Source: Nocardioides lianchengensis (GTDB lineage: Bacteria; Actinomycetota; Actinomycetes; Propionibacteriales; Nocardioidaceae). Taken from it: a stretch of DNA of 64,000 nt. The translations under genes were made by a program, and so were the position numbers. Location: assembly GCF_900101465.1 (NCBI RefSeq), contig NZ_FMZM01000007.1:133943-197942 (forward strand), read 5' to 3'. Of the stretch, positions 17,643-26,376 are shown one piece after another. Numbering within the stretch: position 1 is the stretch's first letter; every line of letters starts with the position of its first letter. The notes under the pieces were generated by a model, which was given only the letters and a program-made list of their open reading frames with translations, had not been told where the DNA came from and ran no database searches.

Positions 17643-19178
17643 ATGGACTGGAACGCCTTCCTCGACGGCTTCGGCGTCGTGACCGAGCCCAACAACCTGC
17701 TCTACTGCCTGATCGGCGTCCTGATCGGCATGCTGATCGGCGTCCTGCCGGGCCTCGGCCCGACCGCCACGATGGCCATCCTGCTGCCGATCGCCTACAA
17801 CGCCAGCGACCCGGTCTCGGCGATCATCATGCTCGCCGGCATCTACTACGGCGCCCAGTACGGCGGCACGATCACCTCGGTCCTGCTGCGCATCCCCGGT
17901 GAGGCCAGCTCGGTCGTCACCGTCTTCGACGGGTTCGCCCTGGCCAAGCAGGGCAAGGCCGGCACCGCGCTCGGCATCGCCGCCATCGGCTCGTTCGTCG
18001 GCGCCACCGTGTCGATCATCGGACTGACCTTCCTCGGGCCGATCGTCGCGGGCTACGCCCTCGACTTCGGGCCGCCGGAGTACGCCACCCTCGCCCTGCT
18101 CGGCGTCTTCATGGTCGCCTCCATCGGGAACGGGAACACGGTCAAGGCCCTGATCGCCGCCGCGGTCGGCCTGCTGCTCGCCACCGTCGGCTCCGACAGC
18201 TTCACCAGCGCGAACCGGTACACGTTCGACACCCTCCAGCTCCAGGGCGGGATCGACTTCGTCGTCGTCGCCATGGGCCTCTTCGGTGTCGGCGAGATCC
18301 TCTACAACCTCGAGGAGCGGCACGGCAAGGTCCACGTGCCCGCCGCGATCGCCAACATCTGGCCCTCGCGCAAGGACCTCAAGGAGGCCTCGCCGGCCAT
18401 CGGTCGCGGCTCGGTCATCGGGTTCTTCCTCGGGGTTCTCCCCGGCGGCGGCGCCGTGATGGCCTCGCTGGCGGCGTACGCCACCGAGAAGCGCGTCGCG
18501 AAGGACAAGTCCCGCTTCGGCCGCGGCGCCATCGAGGGTGTCGCCGGGCCGGAGTCGGCCAACAACGCCGCGGCCACCTCGTCCTTCATCCCCCTGCTGA
18601 CCATCGGCATCCCGGCCAACGCCTCCATGGCGATGCTGTTCACCGCGCTGCTCGTCGTGGGCGTCACGCCCGGACCCAGCCTCATCGACGACAACCCCGA
18701 GCTCTTCTGGGGCGTCATCAACTCGATGTACATCGGCAACCTGATCCTGCTGATCCTGAGCATCCCGCTGGTCGGCGTCTTCGTGAAGATCCTGCGGGTG
18801 CGGCCGGCGATCCTGGCCCCGATCACGGCGCTGATCACCATCCTCGGCGTCTACACGATCAACAACTCGGTCTTCGACATCTTCGTGATGATCACCTTCG
18901 GCATCATCGGCTACCTGATGAAGAAGACCGGATTCGAGCCCGGCCCGCTGGTGCTGGCCTTCGTGCTCGGGTCGCTGATGGAGTCGAACTTCCGCCGCTC
19001 GATGCTGATCTTCGACGGTGACCCCACCGGCTTCCTCACACGGCCGATCTCCGGGACGATCCTCGCCTTCCTGCTGATGGTGCTGCTGTACCCCCTCGTC
19101 AAGCTGCTCTTCCGGCGGCGCACCCCTGCGACGACCCCCGACACCGAGAACCACGACCAGGAAGCAGGCCTGCGATGA
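17643..19178 (+). CDS. tctA: Tripartite tricarboxylate transporter large permease
   Basis: 511 residues with about 11-12 transmembrane helices. Family signatures: GVLPGLGPTATMAILLPIAY near residue 40, YYGAQYGGTITSVLLRIPGE near 75, GVLPGGGAVMASLAAYATEK near 265, and GIPANASMAMLFTALLV. TctA is the Na+-coupled permease channel of the TctABC system. It begins 17 bases after tctB with GAGAGGAG as ribosome-binding site. Its stop overlaps the start of the universal stress protein gene (ATGA), so the two are translationally coupled. Confidence 0.93.
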   Translation: MDWNAFLDGFGVVTEPNNLLYCLIGVLIGMLIGVLPGLGPTATMAILLPIAYNASDPVSAIIMLAGIYYGAQYGGTITSVLLRIPGEASSVVTVFDGFALAKQGKAGTALGIAAIGSFVGATVSIIGLTFLGPIVAGYALDFGPPEYATLALLGVFMVASIGNGNTVKALIAAAVGLLLATVGSDSFTSANRYTFDTLQLQGGIDFVVVAMGLFGVGEILYNLEERHGKVHVPAAIANIWPSRKDLKEASPAIGRGSVIGFFLGVLPGGGAVMASLAAYATEKRVAKDKSRFGRGAIEGVAGPESANNAAATSSFIPLLTIGIPANASMAMLFTALLVVGVTPGPSLIDDNPELFWGVINSMYIGNLILLILSIPLVGVFVKILRVRPAILAPITALITILGVYTINNSVFDIFVMITFGIIGYLMKKTGFEPGPLVLAFVLGSLMESNFRRSMLIFDGDPTGFLTRPISGTILAFLLMVLLYPLVKLLFRRRTPATTPDTENHDQEAGLR

Positions 19179-19567
19179 CCCTCCTCATCGGCTACGTCCC
19201 CACGCCCGTCGGCGAGGCGGCCCTCGAGGCCGGCCTCGCGGAGGCCGCCGTCCACGGCGACGACGTCGTGATCCTGAACAGCCCGCGTCGCGGGTCGACC
19301 GTCGACGCCGACCTCGTCGACGAGGAGGCGGAGTCCGCGCTCGTGGCCCGGGCCACGGCCGTCGGGGTCACCGCCCGGGTCGACCACGCCGACCACGGGC
19401 CGGACGTGGTGGCCACGTTCGAGGCGCTGGTCCGGGAGACCGGGGCGCGGCTCATCGTGATCGGGCTGCGTCGTCGTACGCCGGTGGGCAAGCTGGTGAT
19501 GGGCAGCAGCGCCCAGCGGATCCTGCTCGAGGCCAGCGTGCCCGTGCTCGCCGTGAAGCCCGCATGA
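19175..19567 (+). CDS. Universal stress protein (UspA-like)
   Basis: 130 residues, a single Usp domain. The N-terminal strand is MTLLIGYVPTPVGEAAL. The C-terminal ATP-binding signature is GLRRRTPVGKLVMGSSAQRI followed by LLEASVPVLAVKP, a good match to the G-2x-G-9x-G(S/T) loop. It overlaps both the tctA stop and the following gudD start by four bases. A Usp gene within a tripartite tricarboxylate transporter operon suggests an energy- or nucleotide-linked regulator of the transporter, as known for the Usp-like TeaD of a TRAP transporter; that parallel is inference. Confidence 0.85.
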   Translation: MTLLIGYVPTPVGEAALEAGLAEAAVHGDDVVILNSPRRGSTVDADLVDEEAESALVARATAVGVTARVDHADHGPDVVATFEALVRETGARLIVIGLRRRTPVGKLVMGSSAQRILLEASVPVLAVKPA

Positions 19568-20829
19568 CGCGGTCCAGGATCAGCCGGGTCGTCGTCACCC
19601 CGGTCGCGTTCGCCGACCCGCCCCTGCTCAACGTCGTCGGGGTCCACCAGCCGTGGGCGCTGCGCGCGATCGTCGAGGTGCACACCGACTCCGGTCTCCT
19701 CGGTCTCGGCGAGATCTACGCCGACGAGATCCACCTGGCCCGGCTCGGGGCCGTGGCCGCGGTGCTGCCCGGGCACGACCCCTTCGACCTGCACGGCCTG
19801 CGCCGCCTGGTGGCCGACGTCCTCGGCCGGGAGACCGGCGGCGGAGGGGCGTCCTTCGGCGGCATGCTCGACGTCTCCTCGGCCCTCCCGACCGTCTACT
19901 CGCCGTTCGAGGTGGCCTGCCTCGACATCCAGGCCCGGGCGCTCGACCGCCCGCTGAGCGACCTGCTCGGCGGGGCCGTCCGCGACCGGGTGCCCTTCAG
20001 CGGCTACCTCTTCTACAAGTGGGCTGGGCACCCCGGCCAGCCTGACGACGAGTGGGGCGCGGCCCTCGATCCGGACGGGATCGTCGCGCAGGCACAGCGG
20101 ATGGTCGACGGCTGGGGCTTCGGCTCGCTGAAGCTCAAGGGCGGCGTCCTCCACCCCGACGAGGAGTGCGCGGCGATCGAGGCGCTGCGCGCGGCGTACC
20201 CCGACCTCCCGCTGCGGCTCGACCCCAACGGCGCCTGGACCCCCGAGACCTCGGTCCGGGTGGCCGAGCGGCTCGCGGGCGTCGTCGAGTACCTCGAGGA
20301 CCCGACCCCCGGCATCGGGGGCATGGCGTACGTCGCCGCGCGCACCGACGTCCCACTGGCCACCAACATGTGCGTGATCGCGTTCGAGCACGTCGCCCCG
20401 GCCGTCGCCGCGGACGCCGTGCAGGTGGTGCTCTCCGACCACCACCTCTGGGGCGGCCTGCGCAGCTCGGCACTGCTCGGCGGGATCTGCGAGACCTTCG
20501 GGATGGGGCTGTCGATGCACAGCAACTCCCACCTCGGCGTCTCGCTCGCCGCGATGGTCCACCTCGCCGCCGCGACACCCAACCTCACCTACGCCTGCGA
20601 CACCCACTACCCGTGGAAGACCCAGGACCTGGTCACTCCCGGCGTGCTGTCCTTCGAGGACGGCGCGGTCGCCGTCCCGACGGGACCGGGCCTCGGCGTC
20701 GAGCTCGACCGCGACCAGCTCGGCGTCCTGCACGAGCAGTACCTCACCTGCGGCGTACGACGTCGCGAGGACACCGTCTACATGCAGTCCATCCAGCCGG
20801 ACTTCACCCCCAACACCTCCCGCTGGTAG
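19564..20829 (+). CDS. Glucarate dehydratase, second copy
   Basis: 421 residues. Enolase superfamily, glucarate-dehydratase type: KLKGG (about residue 195), LDPNGAW (about 223), LATNMCVIAF, LSDHHLWGG and MHSNSHLG carry the expected catalytic Lys pair, metal ligands, Asp and His-Asn. It is about 20 residues shorter than the gudD at 10988 and clearly diverged from it, so the two may act on different diacids (D-glucarate versus L-idarate or another aldarate). It is the last gene of the TctCBA operon; the ATG overlaps the Usp stop. A strong palindrome follows. Confidence 0.88.
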   Translation: MTRSRISRVVVTPVAFADPPLLNVVGVHQPWALRAIVEVHTDSGLLGLGEIYADEIHLARLGAVAAVLPGHDPFDLHGLRRLVADVLGRETGGGGASFGGMLDVSSALPTVYSPFEVACLDIQARALDRPLSDLLGGAVRDRVPFSGYLFYKWAGHPGQPDDEWGAALDPDGIVAQAQRMVDGWGFGSLKLKGGVLHPDEECAAIEALRAAYPDLPLRLDPNGAWTPETSVRVAERLAGVVEYLEDPTPGIGGMAYVAARTDVPLATNMCVIAFEHVAPAVAADAVQVVLSDHHLWGGLRSSALLGGICETFGMGLSMHSNSHLGVSLAAMVHLAAATPNLTYACDTHYPWKTQDLVTPGVLSFEDGAVAVPTGPGLGVELDRDQLGVLHEQYLTCGVRRREDTVYMQSIQPDFTPNTSRW

Positions 20830-20840
20830 CGCCGCTGTCC

Positions 20841-20871
20841 GTCGAGTCAGCACCAGTGGTGCTGACTCGAC
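20841..20871. terminator. Bidirectional palindrome GTCGAGTCAGCACC-AGT
   Basis: Perfect 14-base arms with loop AGT, placed between convergent genes ending at 20829 and 20897. A further half-copy TGCTGACTCGG follows at about 20882. The same core (GAGTCAGCACC-AGT-GGTGCTGACTC plus a trailing half-copy) recurs at 63263-63307 between another convergent pair. Confidence 0.75.
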
Positions 20872-20896
20872 CCGCAACTGCTGCTGACTCGGCCCG

Positions 20897-21574
20897 TCAG
20901 GCCTGGAGACGGCGGCGGGTGTTGCCGAGGTGCAGGCGCATGGCGGCGCGGGCGGTCTCGGGGTCGCGGGCCAGGACGGCGGCGCCGATGCTGTCGTGCT
21001 CGCGGCGGACCCGGTCGACGTGGGTGGCGTCGTGGTGGGAGAACTCCTCGGGCAGGCGGGTGCGCGGCAGCATGATCATCATCGGGCCGAGCGAGTCGAG
21101 CAGGTCGACGTAGAAGCGGTTGCCGGTGGCGGCCGCGACGGCGCGGTGGAAGGCGAAGTCGGCCTCGACCGCGTGGTCCGGGCCGGCGGTGGCGAACGCC
21201 TCCAGCGCCGCCCGTACGGCGTCCGCCGCGGCGGGGGTGTGGTGGGTGGCGGCGAGGGAGGCCGCCTCGCACTCGACCCCGAGCCGGAAGTCGACCATGG
21301 CCAGCACGTCGTGCTGGGTGCGGATGGCCGAGGCCTCCACGCGGAACGACGTCGGCTCGGGCACCGTGAGCACGAACGAGCCGCGGCCCTGGAAGGTCTC
21401 CACGAGGCCCTCGGCCCGCAGCCGGGTCACCGCCTCGCGGACCACGGTCCGCGAGACGGCGTACTCGTCGATGAGGTCGGACTCCGAGGGCAGCTTGGTC
21501 CCGGGGGCCAGCCTGCCGTCGAGGATCCGCTCCTTGAGCCCGGCGACGACGCGCTGGGCCAGGGTGGTCGTCAC
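20897..21574 (-). CDS. GntR/FadR-type regulator of the galactarate operon
   Basis: 225 residues from GTG at 21574. It has a winged helix-turn-helix (LPSESDLIDEYAVSRTVVRE followed by AVTRLRAEGLVE) and an FCD ligand domain with its metal-binding residues (DFAFHRAVAAATGN and EHDSIGAAVLARD). The start overlaps the stop of the upstream galactarate/talarate dehydratase gene (GTGA). FCD regulators typically repress sugar-acid genes and are released by a sugar-acid ligand. The likely target is the inverted repeat at 22718-22752 in the divergent promoter. Confidence 0.88.
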   Translation of the reverse strand: MTTTLAQRVVAGLKERILDGRLAPGTKLPSESDLIDEYAVSRTVVREAVTRLRAEGLVETFQGRGSFVLTVPEPTSFRVEASAIRTQHDVLAMVDFRLGVECEAASLAATHHTPAAADAVRAALEAFATAGPDHAVEADFAFHRAVAAATGNRFYVDLLDSLGPMMIMLPRTRLPEEFSHHDATHVDRVRREHDSIGAAVLARDPETARAAMRLHLGNTRRRLQA

Positions 21575-22692
21575 GAGCCGAAGGTAGCGGTCTCCACCGT
21601 CAGGTCGCGCATGCGCTGGGTCAGCGTGAAGCCCAGGCCCGGGCGGTCCGGCACGAAGATCTGGCCGTCGCGGATCTCGATGCGCTCCTCGAAGAGCGGG
21701 TTGAGCCACTCGAAGTGCTCCACCCACGGCTCGGTCGGGTACGTCGCCGCGAGGTGCAGGTGGATCTCCATCGCGTAGTGCGGCGCGAGGTCGAGGCGGT
21801 GGTGGGCGGCCAGGGTGGCGAACTTCAGGAACGGGGTGATGCCGCCGATGCGGGGGGCGTCGGGCTGCACGATGCCGCGGTAGCCGGCGTCGACGAGGCC
21901 CATGTGCTCGGCCACCGAGGTCAGCATCTCGCCGGTGGCGATCGGGGTGTCGAAGGTGTGCGACAGGTCGGCGTGGCCGACGTGGTCCCAGGCGTCGAGG
22001 GGCTCCTCGATCCAGACCAGGTCGAACTGCTCGAGCTCGCGGCACATCCGACGGGCCCGGGCGCGGTCCCACTGCTGGTTGGCGTCGACCATGAAGGGCC
22101 CGTCGCCGAGGTGCTCGCGCAGGGCGGCGACCCGGCGCAGGTCCTCGCGCCAGTCGGGCTGCCCGACCTTGATCTTGATGCCGCCGATGCCGGACTCCAG
22201 GGACGCGGTGGCCTTCTCCTTGATCTCCTCGACCGAGGCCTGGAGGAAGCCGCCGGAGGTGTTGTAGACCCGGCAGGAGTCGCGGTGGGCGCCGAGCAGC
22301 TTGGCCAGCGGCAGGCCGGCGCGGCGGGCCTTGAGGTCGTAGAGCGCGACGTCGAGCGCGGCGACGGCCTGGGTGGCGACGCCCGAGCGGCCGACCGAGG
22401 CGCCGGCCCACATCAGCGACTCGTAGATCTTCGCGATGTCGTTGGGGTCCTGGCCGATCGCGACGTCCATGACCTCCTGCAGGTGGGCGTACTGCGCCCG
22501 GCCGCCCGCGCGCTTGGAGTAGCTGAAGCCCATGCCCTCGAGGCCCTGCTCGGTGGTGAGCTCGACGAAGAGCATCACCGTCTCGGTCAGCGGCTTCTGA
22601 CGACCGGTGAGCACCTTGGCGTCGCTGACCGGGTTCGGCAGCGGCAGGACGACGTGGGACAGGGTGACGGAGCGGATGCGGTCGGCGGTCAT
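21571..22692 (-). CDS. L-talarate/galactarate dehydratase
   Basis: 373 residues. The sequence tracks the Salmonella TalrD/GalrD type of enolase-superfamily dehydratase closely: PVSDAKVLTGRQKPLTE near the N-terminus, FSYSKRAGG, LMWAGASVGRSG, KIKVGQPDWREDLRR with the KxK lysines (about residue 195), VDANQQWD, WIEEPLDAWDHVGHA, ATGEMLTS, VQPDAPRIGGITPFLK and LAPHYAMEIHLHL with the catalytic His. It dehydrates galactarate or L-talarate to 5-keto-4-deoxyglucarate, the KdgD substrate, so it feeds the aldarate operon. It has GAAGGG as ribosome-binding site and is first in an operon with its GntR regulator. Confidence 0.92.
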   Translation of the reverse strand: MTADRIRSVTLSHVVLPLPNPVSDAKVLTGRQKPLTETVMLFVELTTEQGLEGMGFSYSKRAGGRAQYAHLQEVMDVAIGQDPNDIAKIYESLMWAGASVGRSGVATQAVAALDVALYDLKARRAGLPLAKLLGAHRDSCRVYNTSGGFLQASVEEIKEKATASLESGIGGIKIKVGQPDWREDLRRVAALREHLGDGPFMVDANQQWDRARARRMCRELEQFDLVWIEEPLDAWDHVGHADLSHTFDTPIATGEMLTSVAEHMGLVDAGYRGIVQPDAPRIGGITPFLKFATLAAHHRLDLAPHYAMEIHLHLAATYPTEPWVEHFEWLNPLFEERIEIRDGQIFVPDRPGLGFTLTQRMRDLTVETATFGS

Positions 22693-22717
22693 GGGCGGCC
22701 CTTCGGTGGAGAGCTGA

Positions 22718-22752
22718 ACTTGTATGATGAGATGACAACTTATCGTACAAGT
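22718..22752. promoter_or_regulatory. Probable GntR operator in a divergent promoter
   Basis: Inverted repeat ACTTGTATGAT (22718-22728) and ATCGTACAAGT (22742-22752), 10 of 11 positions complementary, in an AT-rich 72-base gap between the galactarate dehydratase and the flavin dehydrogenase genes. The outer TTGTA/TACAA is the kind of core bound by FadR-type regulators. It could control both directions. Confidence 0.65.
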
Positions 22753-22764
22753 GAGGATGGGTCC

Positions 22765-24165
22765 ATGGCTCTGCTCGACGACCTGCGTGCCCTGCTGGGC
22801 GCGGACCACGTGCTGACCGAGGCGGCCGACGTGGCGCCGTACCTCTCGGACTGGACGGGGGCGTTCGTCGGGACGGCCGCGGCGGTGCTCCGCCCGGCCG
22901 ACACCGCGCAGGTCGCGGCCGCCGTCGGGGCGTGCGCGGCCGCGGGGGTGGCCGTGGTGCCGCAGGGCGGCAACACCGGGCTGGCCGGGGGCGGCGTGCC
23001 CGACGCCTCGGGGGAGCAGGTGGTGCTGGTGCTGGACCGGCTGCGCCGGGTCCGCTCGGTCGACCCCGTCGCCGACACCATCACCGTGGAGGCCGGGGTG
23101 GTGCTGGCGACCGTGCAGGAGCAGGCGGCCGCGGTGGGTCGGCTGTTCCCGCTCTCGCTGGGCTCCGAGGGGTCGTGCACGGTCGGCGGCAACGTCTCGA
23201 CCAACGCCGGCGGCACCGCGGTGCTGCGCTACGGGATGATGCGCGACCTGGTCCTGGGCCTCGAGGTGGTGCTGCCCGACGGCCGGGTCTGGGACGGGCT
23301 GCGCCCGCTGCGCAAGGACAACACCGGCTACGACCTCAAGCAGCTGTTCATCGGCGCCGAGGGCACCCTCGGCATCGTCACCGCGGCCGTGCTGCGGATG
23401 CTCCCCGACACCCCGCGGCGCGCGACCGCGCTGCTCGCACTGCCCTCGGTCGACGCGGCCGTGGCGCTGCTCCCGCTGCTGCGCGAGCACGGCGGCGGGG
23501 AGCTGAGCACCTGGGAGCTGGTCGACCGGCAGGCCCTGGAGCTGGTCACCGCGAACCTGCCCGAGGCGCGCGACCCGTTCGGCGAGCCGCACCCCTGCTA
23601 CGGCCTCGTCGAGTACGCCGGCTCCGCGGACCACGTCGCCTCCCGGCTGGAGGAGGCGCTCACCGACGGGGTCGAGCGCGGTCTGGTCGTCGACGCAGTG
23701 GTCGCCGGCAGCCCCAGCCAGCGGGCCGAGCTGTGGGCGCTGCGCGAGGGCGTCTCGGAGGCCCAGAAGGTCGAGGGCGCCACCCTGAAGCACGACGTCA
23801 CGCTGCCCATCACCGACCTGGCCGGGTACGTCGCCGAGGTCGGCCCCCGGGTCCTCGACGCGCTGCCCGGTGCCCGGCTGGTCGTCTACGGCCACATCGG
23901 CGACGGCAACCTGCACTACAACGTCAGCGCCCCCGTCGGCGACGACGACGCCCTCCGTGCGGCCGCGCCGGCGCTGACCCGGATCGTCTACGACGCCGTC
24001 GCCGCGCGTGGCGGGAGCATCAGCGCCGAGCACGGGCTGGGTGCACTCAAGCGGGACGCCGCGGCGTCGTACAAGTCGGACGTCGAGGTGGAGCTGATGC
24101 GCACCGTCAAGCGGGCCCTCGACCCGCGCGGGCTGATGAACCCCGGGAAGGTGCTGCCGGACTGA
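22765..24165 (+). CDS. FAD-linked D-2-hydroxyacid dehydrogenase (GlcD/D2HGDH-like)
   Basis: 466 residues. The PCMH-type FAD domain has VPQGGNTGLAGGGVPDASG (about residue 75), LGSEGSCTVGGNVSTNAGG (about 145), YDLKQLFIGAEGTLGIVTAA (about 195) and the C-terminal metal/substrate motif VYGHIGDGNLHYN plus SAEHGLGALKR. This layout is that of D-2-hydroxyglutarate/D-lactate dehydrogenases of the GlcD family. The ATG follows GTGAGGATG. It is divergent from the galactarate dehydratase and shares its operator region, so it probably oxidises a D-hydroxyacid formed in sugar-acid breakdown. Its stop is 4 bases from the convergent regulator gene. Confidence 0.85.
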   Translation: MALLDDLRALLGADHVLTEAADVAPYLSDWTGAFVGTAAAVLRPADTAQVAAAVGACAAAGVAVVPQGGNTGLAGGGVPDASGEQVVLVLDRLRRVRSVDPVADTITVEAGVVLATVQEQAAAVGRLFPLSLGSEGSCTVGGNVSTNAGGTAVLRYGMMRDLVLGLEVVLPDGRVWDGLRPLRKDNTGYDLKQLFIGAEGTLGIVTAAVLRMLPDTPRRATALLALPSVDAAVALLPLLREHGGGELSTWELVDRQALELVTANLPEARDPFGEPHPCYGLVEYAGSADHVASRLEEALTDGVERGLVVDAVVAGSPSQRAELWALREGVSEAQKVEGATLKHDVTLPITDLAGYVAEVGPRVLDALPGARLVVYGHIGDGNLHYNVSAPVGDDDALRAAAPALTRIVYDAVAARGGSISAEHGLGALKRDAAASYKSDVEVELMRTVKRALDPRGLMNPGKVLPD

Positions 24166-24169
24166 GGGG

Positions 24170-25495
24170 TCAGGCCACCGGGTCGAAGCGGGCGACGAAC
24201 GCGCGCAGGTCGTCGGCGAGCAGCTGCGGCTCGATGCTCATCCGGACCGGGGCCTCGGTGCCGTCGGCGCGCACGACCGGCACCGTCACGCTCACCCCGA
24301 GCAGCACGCTGCGGCCGTTCGTGTGGTGGAGCGTGGTGCCGGCGACGTGGGCCTGGTGGAAGCGCGGCGGGATCACCAGCGTGACCCGGCGGCCGAGCAG
24401 GTCGGCCTCGTCGTCGTACCCGAGGAACGCGACCGCGGCCGGGCTCACCGCGACGACGACGCTCGCCTCGTCGGTGGCGACGACCGCGGCACCGGTCGCG
24501 GCCAGGGCGCGGAAGGCGGGCTCGATGCCCGTCACCTCGCGTACGACGGCGCCCGGGTCGTGGTCGCCGGCCCACCCGGTCGGTCCGTCGCCGCCGGCCT
24601 GGCGGAGCACCTCGTGGCAGACCCAGGCCCGCAGCTCGGCGGCCTCGGGCTGCGTCGAGGCGCCGAGCAGCGCGCCGTCCTCGGCGAGCTCGCGGGCCCG
24701 GCGCAGGAGCAGGTCGAGGGTCTCGAAGTGGGCGACCGCGGAGCGGGGCACGCGCAGCGCGACGACGTCCGCGGTGACCGCGGGCTCGACGGCGCTGGCC
24801 ATCACGGCCTCGGGGTCCTCGGCGACCACCGGCGCGGGCACCTGCTCGTAGAGCAGGCCGAGGGCCGCGCTCGCCTCGGCGTGCTGCTCGAGGACGGCGG
24901 GGTCCTCGTCGAGGCGGACCAGGAGGTACTCGCGCAGCAGGGCGGCCGCGTGCTCCTGCCAGGCCCAGTGCATCAGCAGCGGCATCCGCAGCAGCCGCAC
25001 CTCGACGCCCTCCTCGGCGGGCGTGGGGTCGGAGCCCGCGTCCGAGGACGGCATCGGGTCGCCGAGCTCGAACCACACCGTCTTGCCGCCCTCGCGCGGC
25101 TCGACGTCCCAGCGGTCGACGCTGCTGGCGAGCAGGTGCAGACCGCGTCCGGTGGCCGCGGTCGCGGAGTGCGTACGGCGGGCCGGCATCGTCGTGGTCC
25201 CGTCCTCGACCTCGACCCGCAGTGAGGTCGGCCGCAGCCGGACCCGCAGCTCGATGTCGGTGCCGGCGTGGACCACGGCGTTCGTCACCAGCTCGGTCAC
25301 CGCCAGCTCGGCGCGCTCGGCCCAGCCGGACCACTCGGGCCGGTCGGCCACCGCGGAGCGCAGCACCTGCCGAGCCTCGCGGGCACTGCGCGGGTCGGCC
25401 GGCAGCAGCTCTCGTAGGACGGTGTCCGTCGCCTCGCTCGACACCCGGGTCCCCTTCCCTGTCCGCACCGCCGCGAACCTCCACCGCTGCAACAT
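24170..25495 (-). CDS. Signal protein with anti-sigma-type ATPase and PAS domains
   Basis: 441 residues. The N-terminal third (about 35-150) is a GHKL ATPase of the anti-sigma/serine kinase type: ELAVTELVTNAVVHAGTDIE (N box) and TGRGLHLLASSVDRWDVEP (G box). The central region has no assigned domain. The C-terminal third (about 310-435) is a PAS domain: FRALAATGAAVVATDEASVV, then VSPAAVAFLGYDDEADLLGR and VPVVRADGTEAPVRMS. It likely senses a signal through PAS and switches a partner anti-sigma pathway. A second possible start is the GTG at VSSEATDT, 17 residues in. It is convergent with the flavin dehydrogenase gene. Confidence 0.8.
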   Translation of the reverse strand: MLQRWRFAAVRTGKGTRVSSEATDTVLRELLPADPRSAREARQVLRSAVADRPEWSGWAERAELAVTELVTNAVVHAGTDIELRVRLRPTSLRVEVEDGTTTMPARRTHSATAATGRGLHLLASSVDRWDVEPREGGKTVWFELGDPMPSSDAGSDPTPAEEGVEVRLLRMPLLMHWAWQEHAAALLREYLLVRLDEDPAVLEQHAEASAALGLLYEQVPAPVVAEDPEAVMASAVEPAVTADVVALRVPRSAVAHFETLDLLLRRARELAEDGALLGASTQPEAAELRAWVCHEVLRQAGGDGPTGWAGDHDPGAVVREVTGIEPAFRALAATGAAVVATDEASVVVAVSPAAVAFLGYDDEADLLGRRVTLVIPPRFHQAHVAGTTLHHTNGRSVLLGVSVTVPVVRADGTEAPVRMSIEPQLLADDLRAFVARFDPVA

Positions 25496-25590
25496 TCAAC
25501 CACTGCGAACGGGTCGGTCAGGGCACCTCCCGCGTCCTGCCTGCCGGACCCGTGCTGCCGAAGGCGACCCCCGCTGTGGACAATGAGCCG

Positions 25591-26307
25591 GTGACCACCG
25601 AGGCCGGCCGCGCGCTGAGACTGCTGCGCGCCACCGTGCTCGCCGGCGTCGTCACGGTGCTCGGCACGGTCGCCCACAGCCTGGCCGGTGGCCGGCTCCC
25701 CGGTGCGACCGGCTTCGCCGTCCTCCTCGTGCTGCTGGTCGCGGGCGCCGCGCCGCTGCTCGCCCGCGCGGCCTCGACCCGGCGCCTCGTCGCGCTGGTG
25801 GTCGGCGGCCAGACCTTCGTCCACGCCGTCCTGACCGCGACCTCCGGGCACGCCGGCGACGGGGTCGGCGCCTCGTCGCCCGCGCCGGTCGTCCCGACGA
25901 TCCCGGACTCCGTGCTCACGAGCAGCCACCGCGAGGGCACCCTGGCCGAGCTGCTGCACCCGCAGCCCGCCGCCGGCTCGGGCGCCGGCCCGACCGTCCC
26001 GGACTGGGTCCTGCACCTGCTCGCGGACCTCCAGCCCGCCCAGCTGCCGATGGCGCTGGCCCACCTGCTGGCCGCCGTGGGCGTCGGCTGGTGGCTGGCC
26101 TCGGGGGAGCGGGCCCTCTTCGTGTTGCTCGTGCTGGCCGCGGCCCCGCTGCTGCGGCTCCTCGCCCCGGCCGCGCTGCCGGTGGCGATCGGTCCGGTCC
26201 GCGCGGTCCGGACCGCGTTCCGCCTCCGCGTCGTGCGGCGCGAGGTCCTGCTCTCCAGCTCGCTGGCCCGCCGCGGCCCGCCGGCGCCGGTGCTCCTCGC
26301 CACCTGA
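25591..26307 (+). CDS. Membrane protein of the YcnI/CopC cluster
   Basis: 238 residues with about five hydrophobic helices (AGVVTVLGTVAHSLAGG, FAVLLVLLVAGAAPLL, LVALVVGGQTFVHAVLTA, MALAHLLAAVGVGWWLA, ALFVLLVLAAAPLLRLL). A His/Ser-rich extracytoplasmic loop of about 60 residues lies between helices three and four (SHREGTLAELLHPQP). The start is GTG at 25591; an in-frame GTG 15 bases upstream is an alternative. No family was recognised with certainty. Its position just before ycnI and copC suggests a part in copper handling, since unnamed small membrane proteins commonly occupy this place in actinobacteria. Confidence 0.7.
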   Translation: MTTEAGRALRLLRATVLAGVVTVLGTVAHSLAGGRLPGATGFAVLLVLLVAGAAPLLARAASTRRLVALVVGGQTFVHAVLTATSGHAGDGVGASSPAPVVPTIPDSVLTSSHREGTLAELLHPQPAAGSGAGPTVPDWVLHLLADLQPAQLPMALAHLLAAVGVGWWLASGERALFVLLVLAAAPLLRLLAPAALPVAIGPVRAVRTAFRLRVVRREVLLSSSLARRGPPAPVLLAT

Positions 26308-26376
26308 CCCGCTCCCGACGGAGGGCGCGGGTCGTCGTACCCACCCTTCCTCGAGATCCAGATCAGGAGCACCACC

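Noticed and set aside
21571-24033. 820-residue extended frame before the galactarate dehydratase
   Set aside because: The enzyme begins at the ATG at 22692 with a good ribosome-binding site; the extension is antisense to the flavin dehydrogenase gene and crosses the AT-rich divergent promoter.
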